A stretch of DNA of 16,206 nucleotides. Origin: Saprospiraceae bacterium (GTDB lineage: Bacteria; Bacteroidota; Bacteroidia; Chitinophagales; Saprospiraceae). The stretch covers positions 1 to 16,206 of the forward strand of contig JAEUUM010000192.1 of the NCBI GenBank assembly GCA_016787375.1. The letters run 5' to 3'. Under the pieces are notes generated by a model. That model saw only the letters and a list, made by a program, of their open reading frames with translations. It ran no database searches and was not told the DNA's origin. Positions 7,466-13,701 of the stretch are shown here, in pieces. Both the position numbers and the translations under genes were made by a program. Numbering within the stretch: the first letter of the stretch is position 1; each line of letters starts with the position of its first letter.

Positions 7466-9268
7466 TTAAGGATATTTTATATTAAAAGGCTTAGGATGAT
7501 ACAAACTGAATGGACTTGTTACTAGAATATCTACCACATTTTGTGCCCTCGTTATCCATTCACCATAGATTCCTCTTGAAGGATTCTTCCCCATTATTGT
7601 ATAAAAAATGTTTGACCCATTTTTTGAATCAAAATCATAAGTATCGAACAAACCATATGGCAACCCATTTGGATGTTCATAGTAAGCAAAATTATGCAAA
7701 ACATAGTAGTACTTGGCACCTTTTTTTAGCTGGATATCCTTTTGGTTGACGGGATTACCATCAACAATATTCGGTTTTATATTTAATGTATTGCTATAAT
7801 TTGCTATATCATCTAAAACTGTCATAAACGCAGATGTTGATAAGTGCACTTCGCCTCCAACCCCAATCATATAATAATCATAAAAATATTTTGCCTCTTC
7901 TGAATCCAATACTGATCTGAATAATTTATACAACAAAGTTCCAATTACAATTGGATCATTATTATTTGCTAAAAAGTAAAATAAATCAGGTTGTAAATCA
8001 GCATTTGAATTGAAAAAGTTTTTTTCATCATTTGTTAATTGATATAGTGAATTTATTAAATCCTCCTTCACATCCTCCACCATGTACTCAAAACAGTTGC
8101 AACTGCTGTTGCCTTCGGGGCCATCGTTTAATGGTCCTGTGCAGCTATTATGGTCATCATAGTCTTTTTTTATCTTTTGGTAGATGGGGTCGAGCTTTGG
8201 CTTCCATTGGGCTAAATTAATTGGATTAGGGAAGAACTTATAAGTTGACGGTGGAGTTTGCACAATAGTAAAAGCATCTTTTAATTGAAAATTGGTGTTG
8301 CCTTGTGATAACTGATCAAGGTAATAATCGTAGGCACCAAGGAATAATCTATAATCAAAACCAAACGTTGATTTGTCTATTGCGAATAGCACCGGGGTGT
8401 TAACATCATTACTGTAAATAAAATTGCCTTTGCACTTCTTGACCTGATTTCTGTATTGAGAGCTTTCAAAAACCGCATCTGAAAAATAATTATTAAGAAA
8501 ATTGAACCCAAAACCAATACCAGGACCATTGGGGTTGGTGTTCCATCCACTATTTCCGTTACCACCTCCTGACCCACCTGGATTGTTGCCACATGGTGGC
8601 CACCCCCAAAAGCCCCACCCCCAATTACCTGGAAAGTTATCGCCATCATTGCCGGTGCCACCACCATGAAGTTTTGTAAAGTATATAACCCACTGGATCC
8701 AACCGTATATTGAGCCAAATAAACTTATTGATCCATCCCAACATCCTTGAGGTGAGCCTCCACGAACTCGATTATTAATACTATTGTACAAACTGTCTAA
8801 CCCAATGTTGTACATGTGACCTTGATTTATCAAGAGAGGGTATCTTATTATACCTTCTTCATCAATACTCATTGAAAAACCAGTAAAATCGGATGTACTA
8901 AAATTATTTTTGTGAATTTCATAATATTCATCAGTTGCAGACAACACCAATAGTCTTGTTTGTATATTATTCAGACTGTCCTTGCTAAATACAAGTTGAT
9001 AGTTTGCATTATGAAATATCGAATCAAGATTCTCTTTAACAGGTACCATCAAAAGCTCGACTGAATCTTTAAACAGCACTATTTGCGGATAATCCCAATC
9101 AGGTGTTAATGAAAAAGAAGTTATTTGTCCCTCAGTTAAACTCCTGGTTAAATGTTGATGTTGTGCATACCATCTTTTCGCATCTTGAATTGGAACAGAA
9201 CTTCTTTTACTACGTAGCAAAATTGATTCGACCACATCCTTCCGGCAAGACAAAAAACTGAATATCAA
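7466..9268 (-). CDS. phase-variable lipoprotein with variable C-terminal tip, polymorphic-toxin-like
   Basis: The open frame gives 600 residues from a TTG at 9268, but that start cuts the signal peptide. The frame stays open upstream and encodes LLAKFLFITLIFSFLSC, a lipoprotein signal with lipobox Cys8 in this numbering. The proper ATG (9344) is out of frame by one base because of the octamer repeat at 9301-9336. The residues after Cys (RKD) partly fit the X-K-D/E surface-export signal of Bacteroidota lipoproteins. Residues 9-200 form an unrecognised N-terminal domain, 202-258 a Gly/Asn/Trp-rich linker, and 259-355 a second globular part. Residues 356-403 are the junction module with C376, C390 and C392, and about 404-600 the variable tip. 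The tip contains a DTYDFD stretch (542-547) and a GEWITRAQN segment (569-577). The layout (constant carrier, junction, exchangeable tip, immunity gene 5 nt later) is that of polymorphic toxins. Activity is not demonstrable from sequence. Confidence 0.75.
   Translation of the reverse strand: MIFSFLSCRKDVVESILLRSKRSSVPIQDAKRWYAQHQHLTRSLTEGQITSFSLTPDWDYPQIVLFKDSVELLMVPVKENLDSIFHNANYQLVFSKDSLNNIQTRLLVLSATDEYYEIHKNNFSTSDFTGFSMSIDEEGIIRYPLLINQGHMYNIGLDSLYNSINNRVRGGSPQGCWDGSISLFGSIYGWIQWVIYFTKLHGGGTGNDGDNFPGNWGWGFWGWPPCGNNPGGSGGGNGNSGWNTNPNGPGIGFGFNFLNNYFSDAVFESSQYRNQVKKCKGNFIYSNDVNTPVLFAIDKSTFGFDYRLFLGAYDYYLDQLSQGNTNFQLKDAFTIVQTPPSTYKFFPNPINLAQWKPKLDPIYQKIKKDYDDHNSCTGPLNDGPEGNSSCNCFEYMVEDVKEDLINSLYQLTNDEKNFFNSNADLQPDLFYFLANNNDPIVIGTLLYKLFRSVLDSEEAKYFYDYYMIGVGGEVHLSTSAFMTVLDDIANYSNTLNIKPNIVDGNPVNQKDIQLKKGAKYYYVLHNFAYYEHPNGLPYGLFDTYDFDSKNGSNIFYTIMGKNPSRGIYGEWITRAQNVVDILVTSPFSLYHPKPFNIKYP
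8058..8301 (-). repeat. junction repeat copy C, inside the intact lipoprotein gene
   Basis: This copy encodes residues of about 323-404 of the lipoprotein. It matches copy A over its whole length with 11 substitutions and one indel. All three copies are in the same orientation and the same codon phase at the tip boundary, so a crossover would give an in-frame fusion. Confidence 0.9.
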
Positions 9269-9284
9269 TGTTATAAATAAAAAT

Positions 9285-9344
9285 TTAGCTAATAGAGTTA
9301 GCGTTGAGGCGTTGAGGCGTTGAGGCGTTGAGGCGTACTTTCAT
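9285..9344 (-). other. 19-codon leader frame, the 5' end of the lipoprotein gene in its OFF phase
   Basis: The ATG at 9344 starts MKVRLNASTPQRLNANSIS and stops at TAA 9285-9287, before the signal peptide. The distance from this ATG to the main-frame TTG codon is 76 nt, one more than a multiple of three. One extra octamer makes it 84 nt and removal of two makes it 60 nt; both restore the frame. The 5-unit version would continue through LNASTLTLLAKFLFITLIF to the lipobox Cys as a complete lipoprotein N-terminus (28 residues added). Confidence 0.7.
9301..9336 (-). repeat. tandem octanucleotide repeat (GTTGAGGC)x4 plus partial units
   Basis: A perfect period-8 tract of 36 bp: GC, four full GTTGAGGC units (9303-9310, 9311-9318, 9319-9326, 9327-9334), then GT. 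The coding-strand unit GCCTCAAC contains no stop codon in any of its three phases. Eight is not a multiple of three, so slipped-strand changes in copy number would shift the frame of the following signal peptide. Confidence 0.95.
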
Positions 9345-9372
9345 GCGGTTATATTTTGGAATTTACATTAAC

Positions 9373-9380
9373 CAAAGATA
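9373..9380 (-). promoter_or_regulatory. -7 promoter element (TATCTTTG) of the phase-variable lipoprotein gene
   Basis: An exact TAnnTTTG on the minus strand, with 28 nt between it and the ATG at 9344. This places transcription start about 20 nt before that ATG and supports it as the real start, rather than the TTG at 9268. No TTG box is seen at the normal spacing upstream. Confidence 0.55.
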
Positions 9381-9451
9381 ATGAAGAACACTTTAGTCAC
9401 GAAATAAAAATCAATATATTTTCGACTAATTTTTGACATTTGTTCATTTTT

Positions 9452-9490
9452 TAACGGTTTATTAAAAAAAATTAAACTTGATGACCGTTA
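9452..9490. repeat. inverted repeat in the divergent intergenic region
   Basis: TAACGGT (9452-9458) and ACCGTTA (9484-9490) form a perfect 7-bp inverted pair around an AT-rich 25-base spacer. It lies between the two divergent genes and upstream of the lipoprotein promoter. It could be an operator pair or chance. Apart from this and the promoter at 9373-9380, the 9345-9667 stretch shows nothing I can support. Confidence 0.35.
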
Positions 9491-9667
9491 TTGTTTCTAT
9501 GCTACCATCAAATGTATTGATCCAGCAAACCGGCAATAAAAATGCCTCAAAGAGTTTAACCTTCTTGTCTAGGTATATAAGTATGTGTTAAGATTCCCTT
9601 AAAATCACCAACCCTATTAATCCTAAGCGTATTTCAATGGTCAATAGATCAAATAAATTAAATAAAC

Positions 9668-9994
9668 ATGAAATCAAAATTGGTTTTAATCGCAATGATT
9701 ATCTATCTGGGTTTACAGCAAGTTGTTTTCGCACAGGGAGTTTGCCGACCTGGAAGAGGTAAGGGAATTCATCAGCGGGAACGAATTTTAGAAGGAAGAC
9801 GATCCGGTCAATTGACATCAGGTGAATTTTACAAACTTAAAAAAGAACAAAAGCAACTTAGACGCGCAAAAAGGATGGCCGCCGCTGACGGCAGGATTTC
9901 ACCTCAGGAGAGGAGATTCATCAACCACCGTCAAAATAAATTGGACAGACAGATTTTCAGACTGAAGCACAATGACAGACGAAGGGTAATATAA
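9668..9994 (+). CDS. small secreted basic protein with two EF-hand-like half loops
   Basis: This 108-residue protein has a signal peptide (residues 1-22, cleavage after VFA, before QG). The mature part is strongly basic (many Arg/Lys) and probably helical. Two related segments, E42-E53 (EGRRSGQLTSGE) and M70-E81 (MAAADGRISPQE), keep the Gly6, hydrophobic-8 and Glu12 pattern of an EF-hand loop but lack the first acidic ligands, so calcium binding is doubtful. The ending IFRLKHNDRR matches what I remember of a widespread uncharacterised family of small secreted proteins in Bacteroidota and Proteobacteria (SGxLTxxE, DGxIxxxER, KHN). Function is unknown. It converges with the TonB-C gene, the stops being 8 nt apart, and is divergent from the lipoprotein gene. 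The ATG follows an AT-rich leader without a clear -7 box. Confidence 0.7.
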   Translation: MKSKLVLIAMIIYLGLQQVVFAQGVCRPGRGKGIHQRERILEGRRSGQLTSGEFYKLKKEQKQLRRAKRMAAADGRISPQERRFINHRQNKLDRQIFRLKHNDRRRVI

Positions 9995-10002
9995 GGCTTC
10001 GG

Positions 10003-10542
10003 TTAAAGAGCGAATTTGATCGGGACAACCATTTTGGTCGCTACATTTTTACCATCATGATAACCAGGCACCCAAGGTTCTTCTGAAAAATATTGATTCA
10101 TTTTCTGAATGACCTTTATCGCTGCTGCATCCAGATCCGGATTTACGGCTTGTACTACCTTTACCATGGTTACGGTGCCATCTTCGGTGATGATAAAACT
10201 TACCTGACACGTACCCTGAATGCCTTTGGCTTTTACTTCTTCGGGATAATCCAGAAATTTACTGATGTATTCCGCAAACTTCTGTTCTGAGCATGCTTCT
10301 TTGTTCTTGATGGATGATTCCATACAATTGCGCATAAAAGGCTTTTCCTGAGGATTGCTATGTATTTCGATTTCAGATTTGACAATTTTACGAGTCTCCT
10401 CATAGTTAATCGGGTCAAATGTAACAACGGTGTCAGTAAATGTCAGCGTTTGCACAACATCCTCTTGTGCCATTAAGCTAAGCGTAAAAAAATTAAACAT
10501 CAGCAATACGAATGCAATGTTAAATTTGCCAAATTGTTTCAT
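10003..10542 (-). CDS. secreted TonB C-terminal domain protein
   Basis: The protein (179 residues) has a signal peptide of about 25 residues (hydrophobic FVLLMFNFFTLSLMA, cleavage near AQ) and a TonB-C type domain at about 87-179. Typical elements are YPEEVKAKGIQGTCQVSFIITEDG (split over 99-122), VNPDLDAAAIKVI at 133-145 and WVPGYHDGKNV at 157-167. Unlike true TonB there is no uncleaved membrane anchor and no proline-rich spacer, so energy transduction through ExbBD is uncertain. Many Bacteroidota carry such periplasmic TonB-C proteins of unknown role. Four cysteines (C73, C84 and C112 among them) are present in the mature part. A near-consensus -7 box (TATATTTA, 10577-10584 minus) suggests its own promoter, 63 nt after hemJ. 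Confidence 0.8.
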   Translation of the reverse strand: MKQFGKFNIAFVLLMFNFFTLSLMAQEDVVQTLTFTDTVVTFDPINYEETRKIVKSEIEIHSNPQEKPFMRNCMESSIKNKEACSEQKFAEYISKFLDYPEEVKAKGIQGTCQVSFIITEDGTVTMVKVVQAVNPDLDAAAIKVIQKMNQYFSEEPWVPGYHDGKNVATKMVVPIKFAL

Positions 10543-10605
10543 ACCCCTTAAATTGTATTTAAAAATCTATTTCGTGTAAATATAAAAAATCCACCCTACA
10601 CTTTA

Positions 10606-11157
10606 TCAAAGTTCAGGATTTTTCTCACGCATTTGCTTATATTTTTGAGCACCCTTCAAGAGCATAAAGCTAAACACGATTAGAAACAGCACCAAATAGA
10701 TTAGGTTGATATTATTACGATACACAGCAAATGAAACAATGATCACCAAAAATAATGTCGGTACTTCATTTAGCAATCTCAGTTTAAAAGGGTCAACAAC
10801 AGCAGCATTTGATTGCTGATCAACCATAAATTTTTTAGAGTACAGATGAAATAAAGTCAGCCCAATTAAAAACAGCAACTTGAAGTGCATCCATCCCTGT
10901 GTCAGATAAGCAAAATTTGACAACAACATTCCCAGTCCAAAAAACCAGGTGATCATCATGGCAGGGTTACAGATTATTTTATAGACCCTCTTCTGCATTA
11001 GACCATACTCCCTCATTAATACTTCACGCTCCCCAACAGGTTTAATGCCAGCTTCAGCATAATAAACAAACATCCGCCACAAGTAAAACAAACCGGCGAA
11101 CCATGACACAAACCCAATGATGTGTATGGTTTTAAACAGAGGAATCAAATAATCCAT
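10606..11157 (-). CDS. hemJ: protoporphyrinogen IX oxidase HemJ
   Basis: HemJ is an inner-membrane enzyme of haem synthesis that oxidises protoporphyrinogen IX to protoporphyrin IX. The sequence shows the helix-1 motif KTIHIIGFVSWFAGLFYLWR with the family histidine (H12), the GLMQKRVYKIICNPAMMITW segment (52-71), WMHFKLLFLIGLTLFHLYSKKF (89-110, with H91, K93 and H104) and about five membrane helices. The 183 residues are slightly longer than the typical core because of an extra C-terminal helix (150-168) and a charged tail, as I recall for Bacteroidota members. The next upstream gene ends 31 nt before its start, so the two are probably co-transcribed. Confidence 0.9.
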   Translation of the reverse strand: MDYLIPLFKTIHIIGFVSWFAGLFYLWRMFVYYAEAGIKPVGEREVLMREYGLMQKRVYKIICNPAMMITWFFGLGMLLSNFAYLTQGWMHFKLLFLIGLTLFHLYSKKFMVDQQSNAAVVDPFKLRLLNEVPTLFLVIIVSFAVYRNNINLIYLVLFLIVFSFMLLKGAQKYKQMREKNPEL

Positions 11158-11188
11158 GAATTAAAATTTAAATAAAACAAGCTGTAGA

Positions 11189-11812
11189 TTAATCAAACGA
11201 CCACTTTTCTTTGACAGATATGTCTGGTGCTTTGATATAATACGATTTGGGAGTAGCGGCAATTGAAAGCACAACACCGACTCCTCCTAAGCCAACCCCG
11301 GTCAAAAAAATATTCTTAAAAGAGCTAACAACTTCCTTTGGTTCCTTTTTGCTTACCAGGATGAAGGTCGGAGCCACAACAAAACTTGTTAAAAAACCTA
11401 AAAGGTAAAATAGTTTCGAATTACTTAGAAAACTTTCCTGCCGTTTTGATTTGAGTCTTAACCTCAAAATATCGTTTTTATTTACTTCATATTTTGTGGA
11501 TTCACCATCAAATCCTATATCTGAAATGTACTTCGAACCATCGGTCTTTTTATGAACAATAAATTCTGTAAGTGGATTAAAAATTAACACATCTCCCTTT
11601 TTTACTTCAAAAGTACCATCCATGTGTTTTCTGACTTCTTTTTTAATTGAGTCAGGTTTGAGGTCAATTTCAAAAAGCTTGTTGCAACCTGATTCAAAGG
11701 TAACGATATCATTTTTATAATTTTTTAAAATGAAACTTGATTTCAACTCCTGTGAAAATGATTGATAAAGGGTAAAAAAAGTAAATGCGCCAAGAATAAT
11801 AATTCGTTTCAT
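11189..11812 (-). CDS. unrecognised exported membrane protein
   Basis: The protein (207 residues from this start) carries a signal peptide (MKRIIILGAFTFFTLYQSFSQ, cleavage near residue 20). A soluble beta-rich part of about 110 residues follows, with many Lys/Asp, including a GDVLIFNPLTEF segment. Two hydrophobic helices lie near the C-terminus (LFYLLGFLTSFVVAPTFILV and the Gly-rich IFLTGVGLGGVGVVLSIAA). I do not recognise the family. The open frame extends 26 codons further up to 11890, but the ATG at 11812 gives a clean signal peptide and is preferred. A weak promoter-like arrangement (TTTG, 19 nt, TACTTTTC) lies just upstream. It is probably co-transcribed with hemJ, but the content gives no link to haem synthesis. 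Confidence 0.6.
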   Translation of the reverse strand: MKRIIILGAFTFFTLYQSFSQELKSSFILKNYKNDIVTFESGCNKLFEIDLKPDSIKKEVRKHMDGTFEVKKGDVLIFNPLTEFIVHKKTDGSKYISDIGFDGESTKYEVNKNDILRLRLKSKRQESFLSNSKLFYLLGFLTSFVVAPTFILVSKKEPKEVVSSFKNIFLTGVGLGGVGVVLSIAATPKSYYIKAPDISVKEKWSFD

Positions 11813-12040
11813 AATAAATTTACATTGAACAAAGAAAAGTATACAACTTGTTACACACAACAAATATGAAAAAAAATGAGCATTACTCACTCGAAATCAG
11901 AAAAGATCTTAAAAAATGAATTTTAAACCTAATTTGTCAAATAATCCCAAATAGTTTTTAAATATTTACACAAACCATAACCAAACAAGCAATTATTAAA
12001 AACAATGGGCTTAAAGCAACCAGAAATAATTCTTAAAATG

Positions 12041-12048
12041 TATATTTG
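12041..12048 (+). promoter_or_regulatory. -7 promoter element TATATTTG
   Basis: A perfect TAnnTTTG 59 nt before the M48 peptidase ATG. The leader that follows contains a small hairpin, AAGCA/TGCTT around 12058-12070. No clear -33 box. Confidence 0.6.
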
Positions 12049-12107
12049 AGGTGACGGAAGCATGCTGCTTGAAGTCAGAATACCAAGCAAAATAAATTTA
12101 AAAAATT

Positions 12108-12941
12108 ATGGGACTTTTCGGCAACTCTGAAGGAGGCGGATCAAGATTGGGAGGAACGCTCATTCTTGGCCTTATCATGGCAGCTTTTACACTTTTTCAG
12201 TATTATTCAAAATCTGAGCTCAACCCTATTACCAAAGAAACGCAACATATTGGTATCTCAACAGATGAGGAAATAGCTATGGGTCTCCAAAGTGCACCAC
12301 AAATGGCTCAGGAATTCGGCGGACTATACGAAGATGATCAGGCGCAACAAATGGTAGACCAGGTAGGCCAAAGGGTTGCTCAAAATTCGGCAGCTAAAAG
12401 AACTCCTTACAAATACGATTTCCACCTTCTGGCAGACCCAAATGTGGTAAATGCATTTGCATTACCCGGTGGTCAGGTATTTATAACCTATGCGCTCTTT
12501 TCAAGACTCGAATCCGAAGAACAGCTAGCAGGTGTTTTAGGGCATGAAATTGGACACGTAGTAGCCAGACACTCAGCACAGCGAATTGCTGACCAACAGT
12601 TGACAGATGGTTTGACAGGAGCGGCAGTATTGGCAACCGGTGATCAAAATACCGCGCAAATGGCTCAAATGGTGGGTAACATGATCAACATGAAATACGG
12701 CAGAGGTCAGGAATTACAGTCAGACGAACTTGGTGTGAGATTTATGTTAGAAGCCGGATATGAACCTGAAGGATTGTTGGGTGTTATGAAAATTTTGGAA
12801 GAAGCATCCGGTGGTCAGCGTGTCCCTGAATTTCAAAGTACACACCCAAGCCCTGAAAATCGAATGGAGAGAATTAAAGATGCTATTCAAAAATATAAAA
12901 GTCTGAAAGGCACCCGAGGAGATTCGGACCTTTCAGAGTAA
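12108..12941 (+). CDS. M48 family zinc metallopeptidase, probably membrane-anchored
   Basis: The zinc site is HEIGH (146-150) with the downstream ELQSDELG motif (E202, D206) that supplies the third ligand in M48 enzymes. The family's C-terminal STHPSPENRMERI motif (244-256) is intact. A single hydrophobic segment at 15-33 (GGTLILGLIMAAFTLFQYY) anchors the N-terminus, so the catalytic domain is probably periplasmic. This resembles the soluble or anchored BepA/LoiP/YcaL type of envelope quality-control protease rather than HtpX, which has several helices. The NAFALPGGQVFI motif (115-126) is also typical. At 277 residues it has the peptidase domain without TPR repeats. It is followed 9 nt later by a carbonic anhydrase-family gene, forming a likely operon from the -7 box at 12041. 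Confidence 0.9.
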   Translation: MGLFGNSEGGGSRLGGTLILGLIMAAFTLFQYYSKSELNPITKETQHIGISTDEEIAMGLQSAPQMAQEFGGLYEDDQAQQMVDQVGQRVAQNSAAKRTPYKYDFHLLADPNVVNAFALPGGQVFITYALFSRLESEEQLAGVLGHEIGHVVARHSAQRIADQQLTDGLTGAAVLATGDQNTAQMAQMVGNMINMKYGRGQELQSDELGVRFMLEAGYEPEGLLGVMKILEEASGGQRVPEFQSTHPSPENRMERIKDAIQKYKSLKGTRGDSDLSE

Positions 12942-12950
12942 AGAAATACT

Positions 12951-13550
12951 ATGTTCTACGCTTTTAAAGGCTTTATTCCTGTAGTTGACCCCACTGCTTT
13001 CGTTCATCCACAGGCAGCCATAACCGGCAATGTTATTATTGGCAAAAATGTGTACATCGGACCGGGTGCAGCCATAAGGGGAGACTGGGGTGGAATCGTG
13101 ATTGAAGATGGTTGTAACGTTCAGGAAAACTGTACCATACATATGTTTCCAGGTATAACAGTTTACTTAAAAGAGGCCGCACACATCGGACACGGAGCCA
13201 TCATCCATGGAGCTCAAATCGGTAAAAACTCTCTTATCGGCATGAATGCGGTAATCATGGATAATGCGCAAATCGGTAATGAATGTATAGTAGGTGCGCT
13301 TAGTTTTATCCCTGCAGACACCATCATACCCGACCGTAGCCTCGTGGTTGGGAATCCGGGTAAAATCATCAAACAAGTAAGCGATGACATGATCAGCTGG
13401 AAATCGGCTGGAACTGCTCTTTACCAACAATTGCCGCACGAGTGTTATGAGGCTCTGGTTCCTTGTGAACCTCTTCGAAAAATACCTGATAATAGACCTT
13501 CACAGGAAGTTTTATACAAAACATGGAATGAAATTCGGAATGCGGATTAA
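12951..13550 (+). CDS. gamma carbonic anhydrase family protein, PaaY-like
   Basis: A left-handed beta-helix protein built of hexapeptide repeats. Metal-site histidines of gamma carbonic anhydrases appear as H64 (CTIHMF), H81 (HIGHG) and H86 (IIHG), with the usual 5-residue spacing of the last two. The 199-residue length, the starting segment VVDPTAFVHPQAAITGNVIIG, the GNPGKIIKQVSDDMISWK segment (134-151) and the long C-terminal tail (PCEPLRKI) match PaaY/CaiE-type proteins more than short YrdA types. PaaY acts as a thioesterase accessory in phenylacetate breakdown and some relatives have carbonic anhydrase activity. No phenylacetate genes are nearby, so the exact role is open. It lies 9 nt after the M48 gene. 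Confidence 0.88.
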   Translation: MFYAFKGFIPVVDPTAFVHPQAAITGNVIIGKNVYIGPGAAIRGDWGGIVIEDGCNVQENCTIHMFPGITVYLKEAAHIGHGAIIHGAQIGKNSLIGMNAVIMDNAQIGNECIVGALSFIPADTIIPDRSLVVGNPGKIIKQVSDDMISWKSAGTALYQQLPHECYEALVPCEPLRKIPDNRPSQEVLYKTWNEIRNAD

Positions 13551-13654
13551 TATATTTCACGTTTAGATCATCGCCCTGTTAATTCCATATTCCAAAGTAC
13601 TTTAAAATTTCCTTAAATAAAGCCTATACTTTTAATAAATTGATTGTATTGGTT

Positions 13655-13662
13655 TACTTTTG
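13655..13662 (+). promoter_or_regulatory. -7 promoter element TACTTTTG
   Basis: A perfect TAnnTTTG 39 nt before the M16 peptidase ATG. It indicates a transcript separate from the preceding operon. Confidence 0.6.
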
Positions 13663-13701
13663 TGCTGCTCTGTAATAAAATTATTAAATCAATCTCAAAC
13701 G

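Noticed and set aside
8377..8718. Minus-strand 113-codon open frame inside the lipoprotein gene
   Set aside because: It overlaps the Gly/Asn-rich linker in another phase, and compositional bias explains the lack of stops; no recognisable protein.
5124..9268. Insertion sequence or transposon origin of the junction repeats
   Set aside because: No transposase, terminal inverted repeats or target duplications; the repeats are coding, direct and in phase with a protein module boundary.
9301..9336. The tandem repeat as a CRISPR or structural repeat
   Set aside because: Units are 8 bp, contiguous and without spacers; no cas genes are present. Its place between start codon and signal peptide fits a phase-variation tract better.
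9268..9344. Main lipoprotein frame broken by a plain sequencing error or random mutation
   Set aside because: Not excluded, but the mismatch falls exactly in a pure tandem repeat whose one-unit change restores the frame, so repeat slippage (in the cell or in assembly) is the simpler reading.
11813..11890. Longer N-terminus of the 11189 gene from the ATG at 11890
   Set aside because: It would bury the signal peptide behind a second hydrophobic stretch; the ATG at 11812 gives a normal signal peptide.
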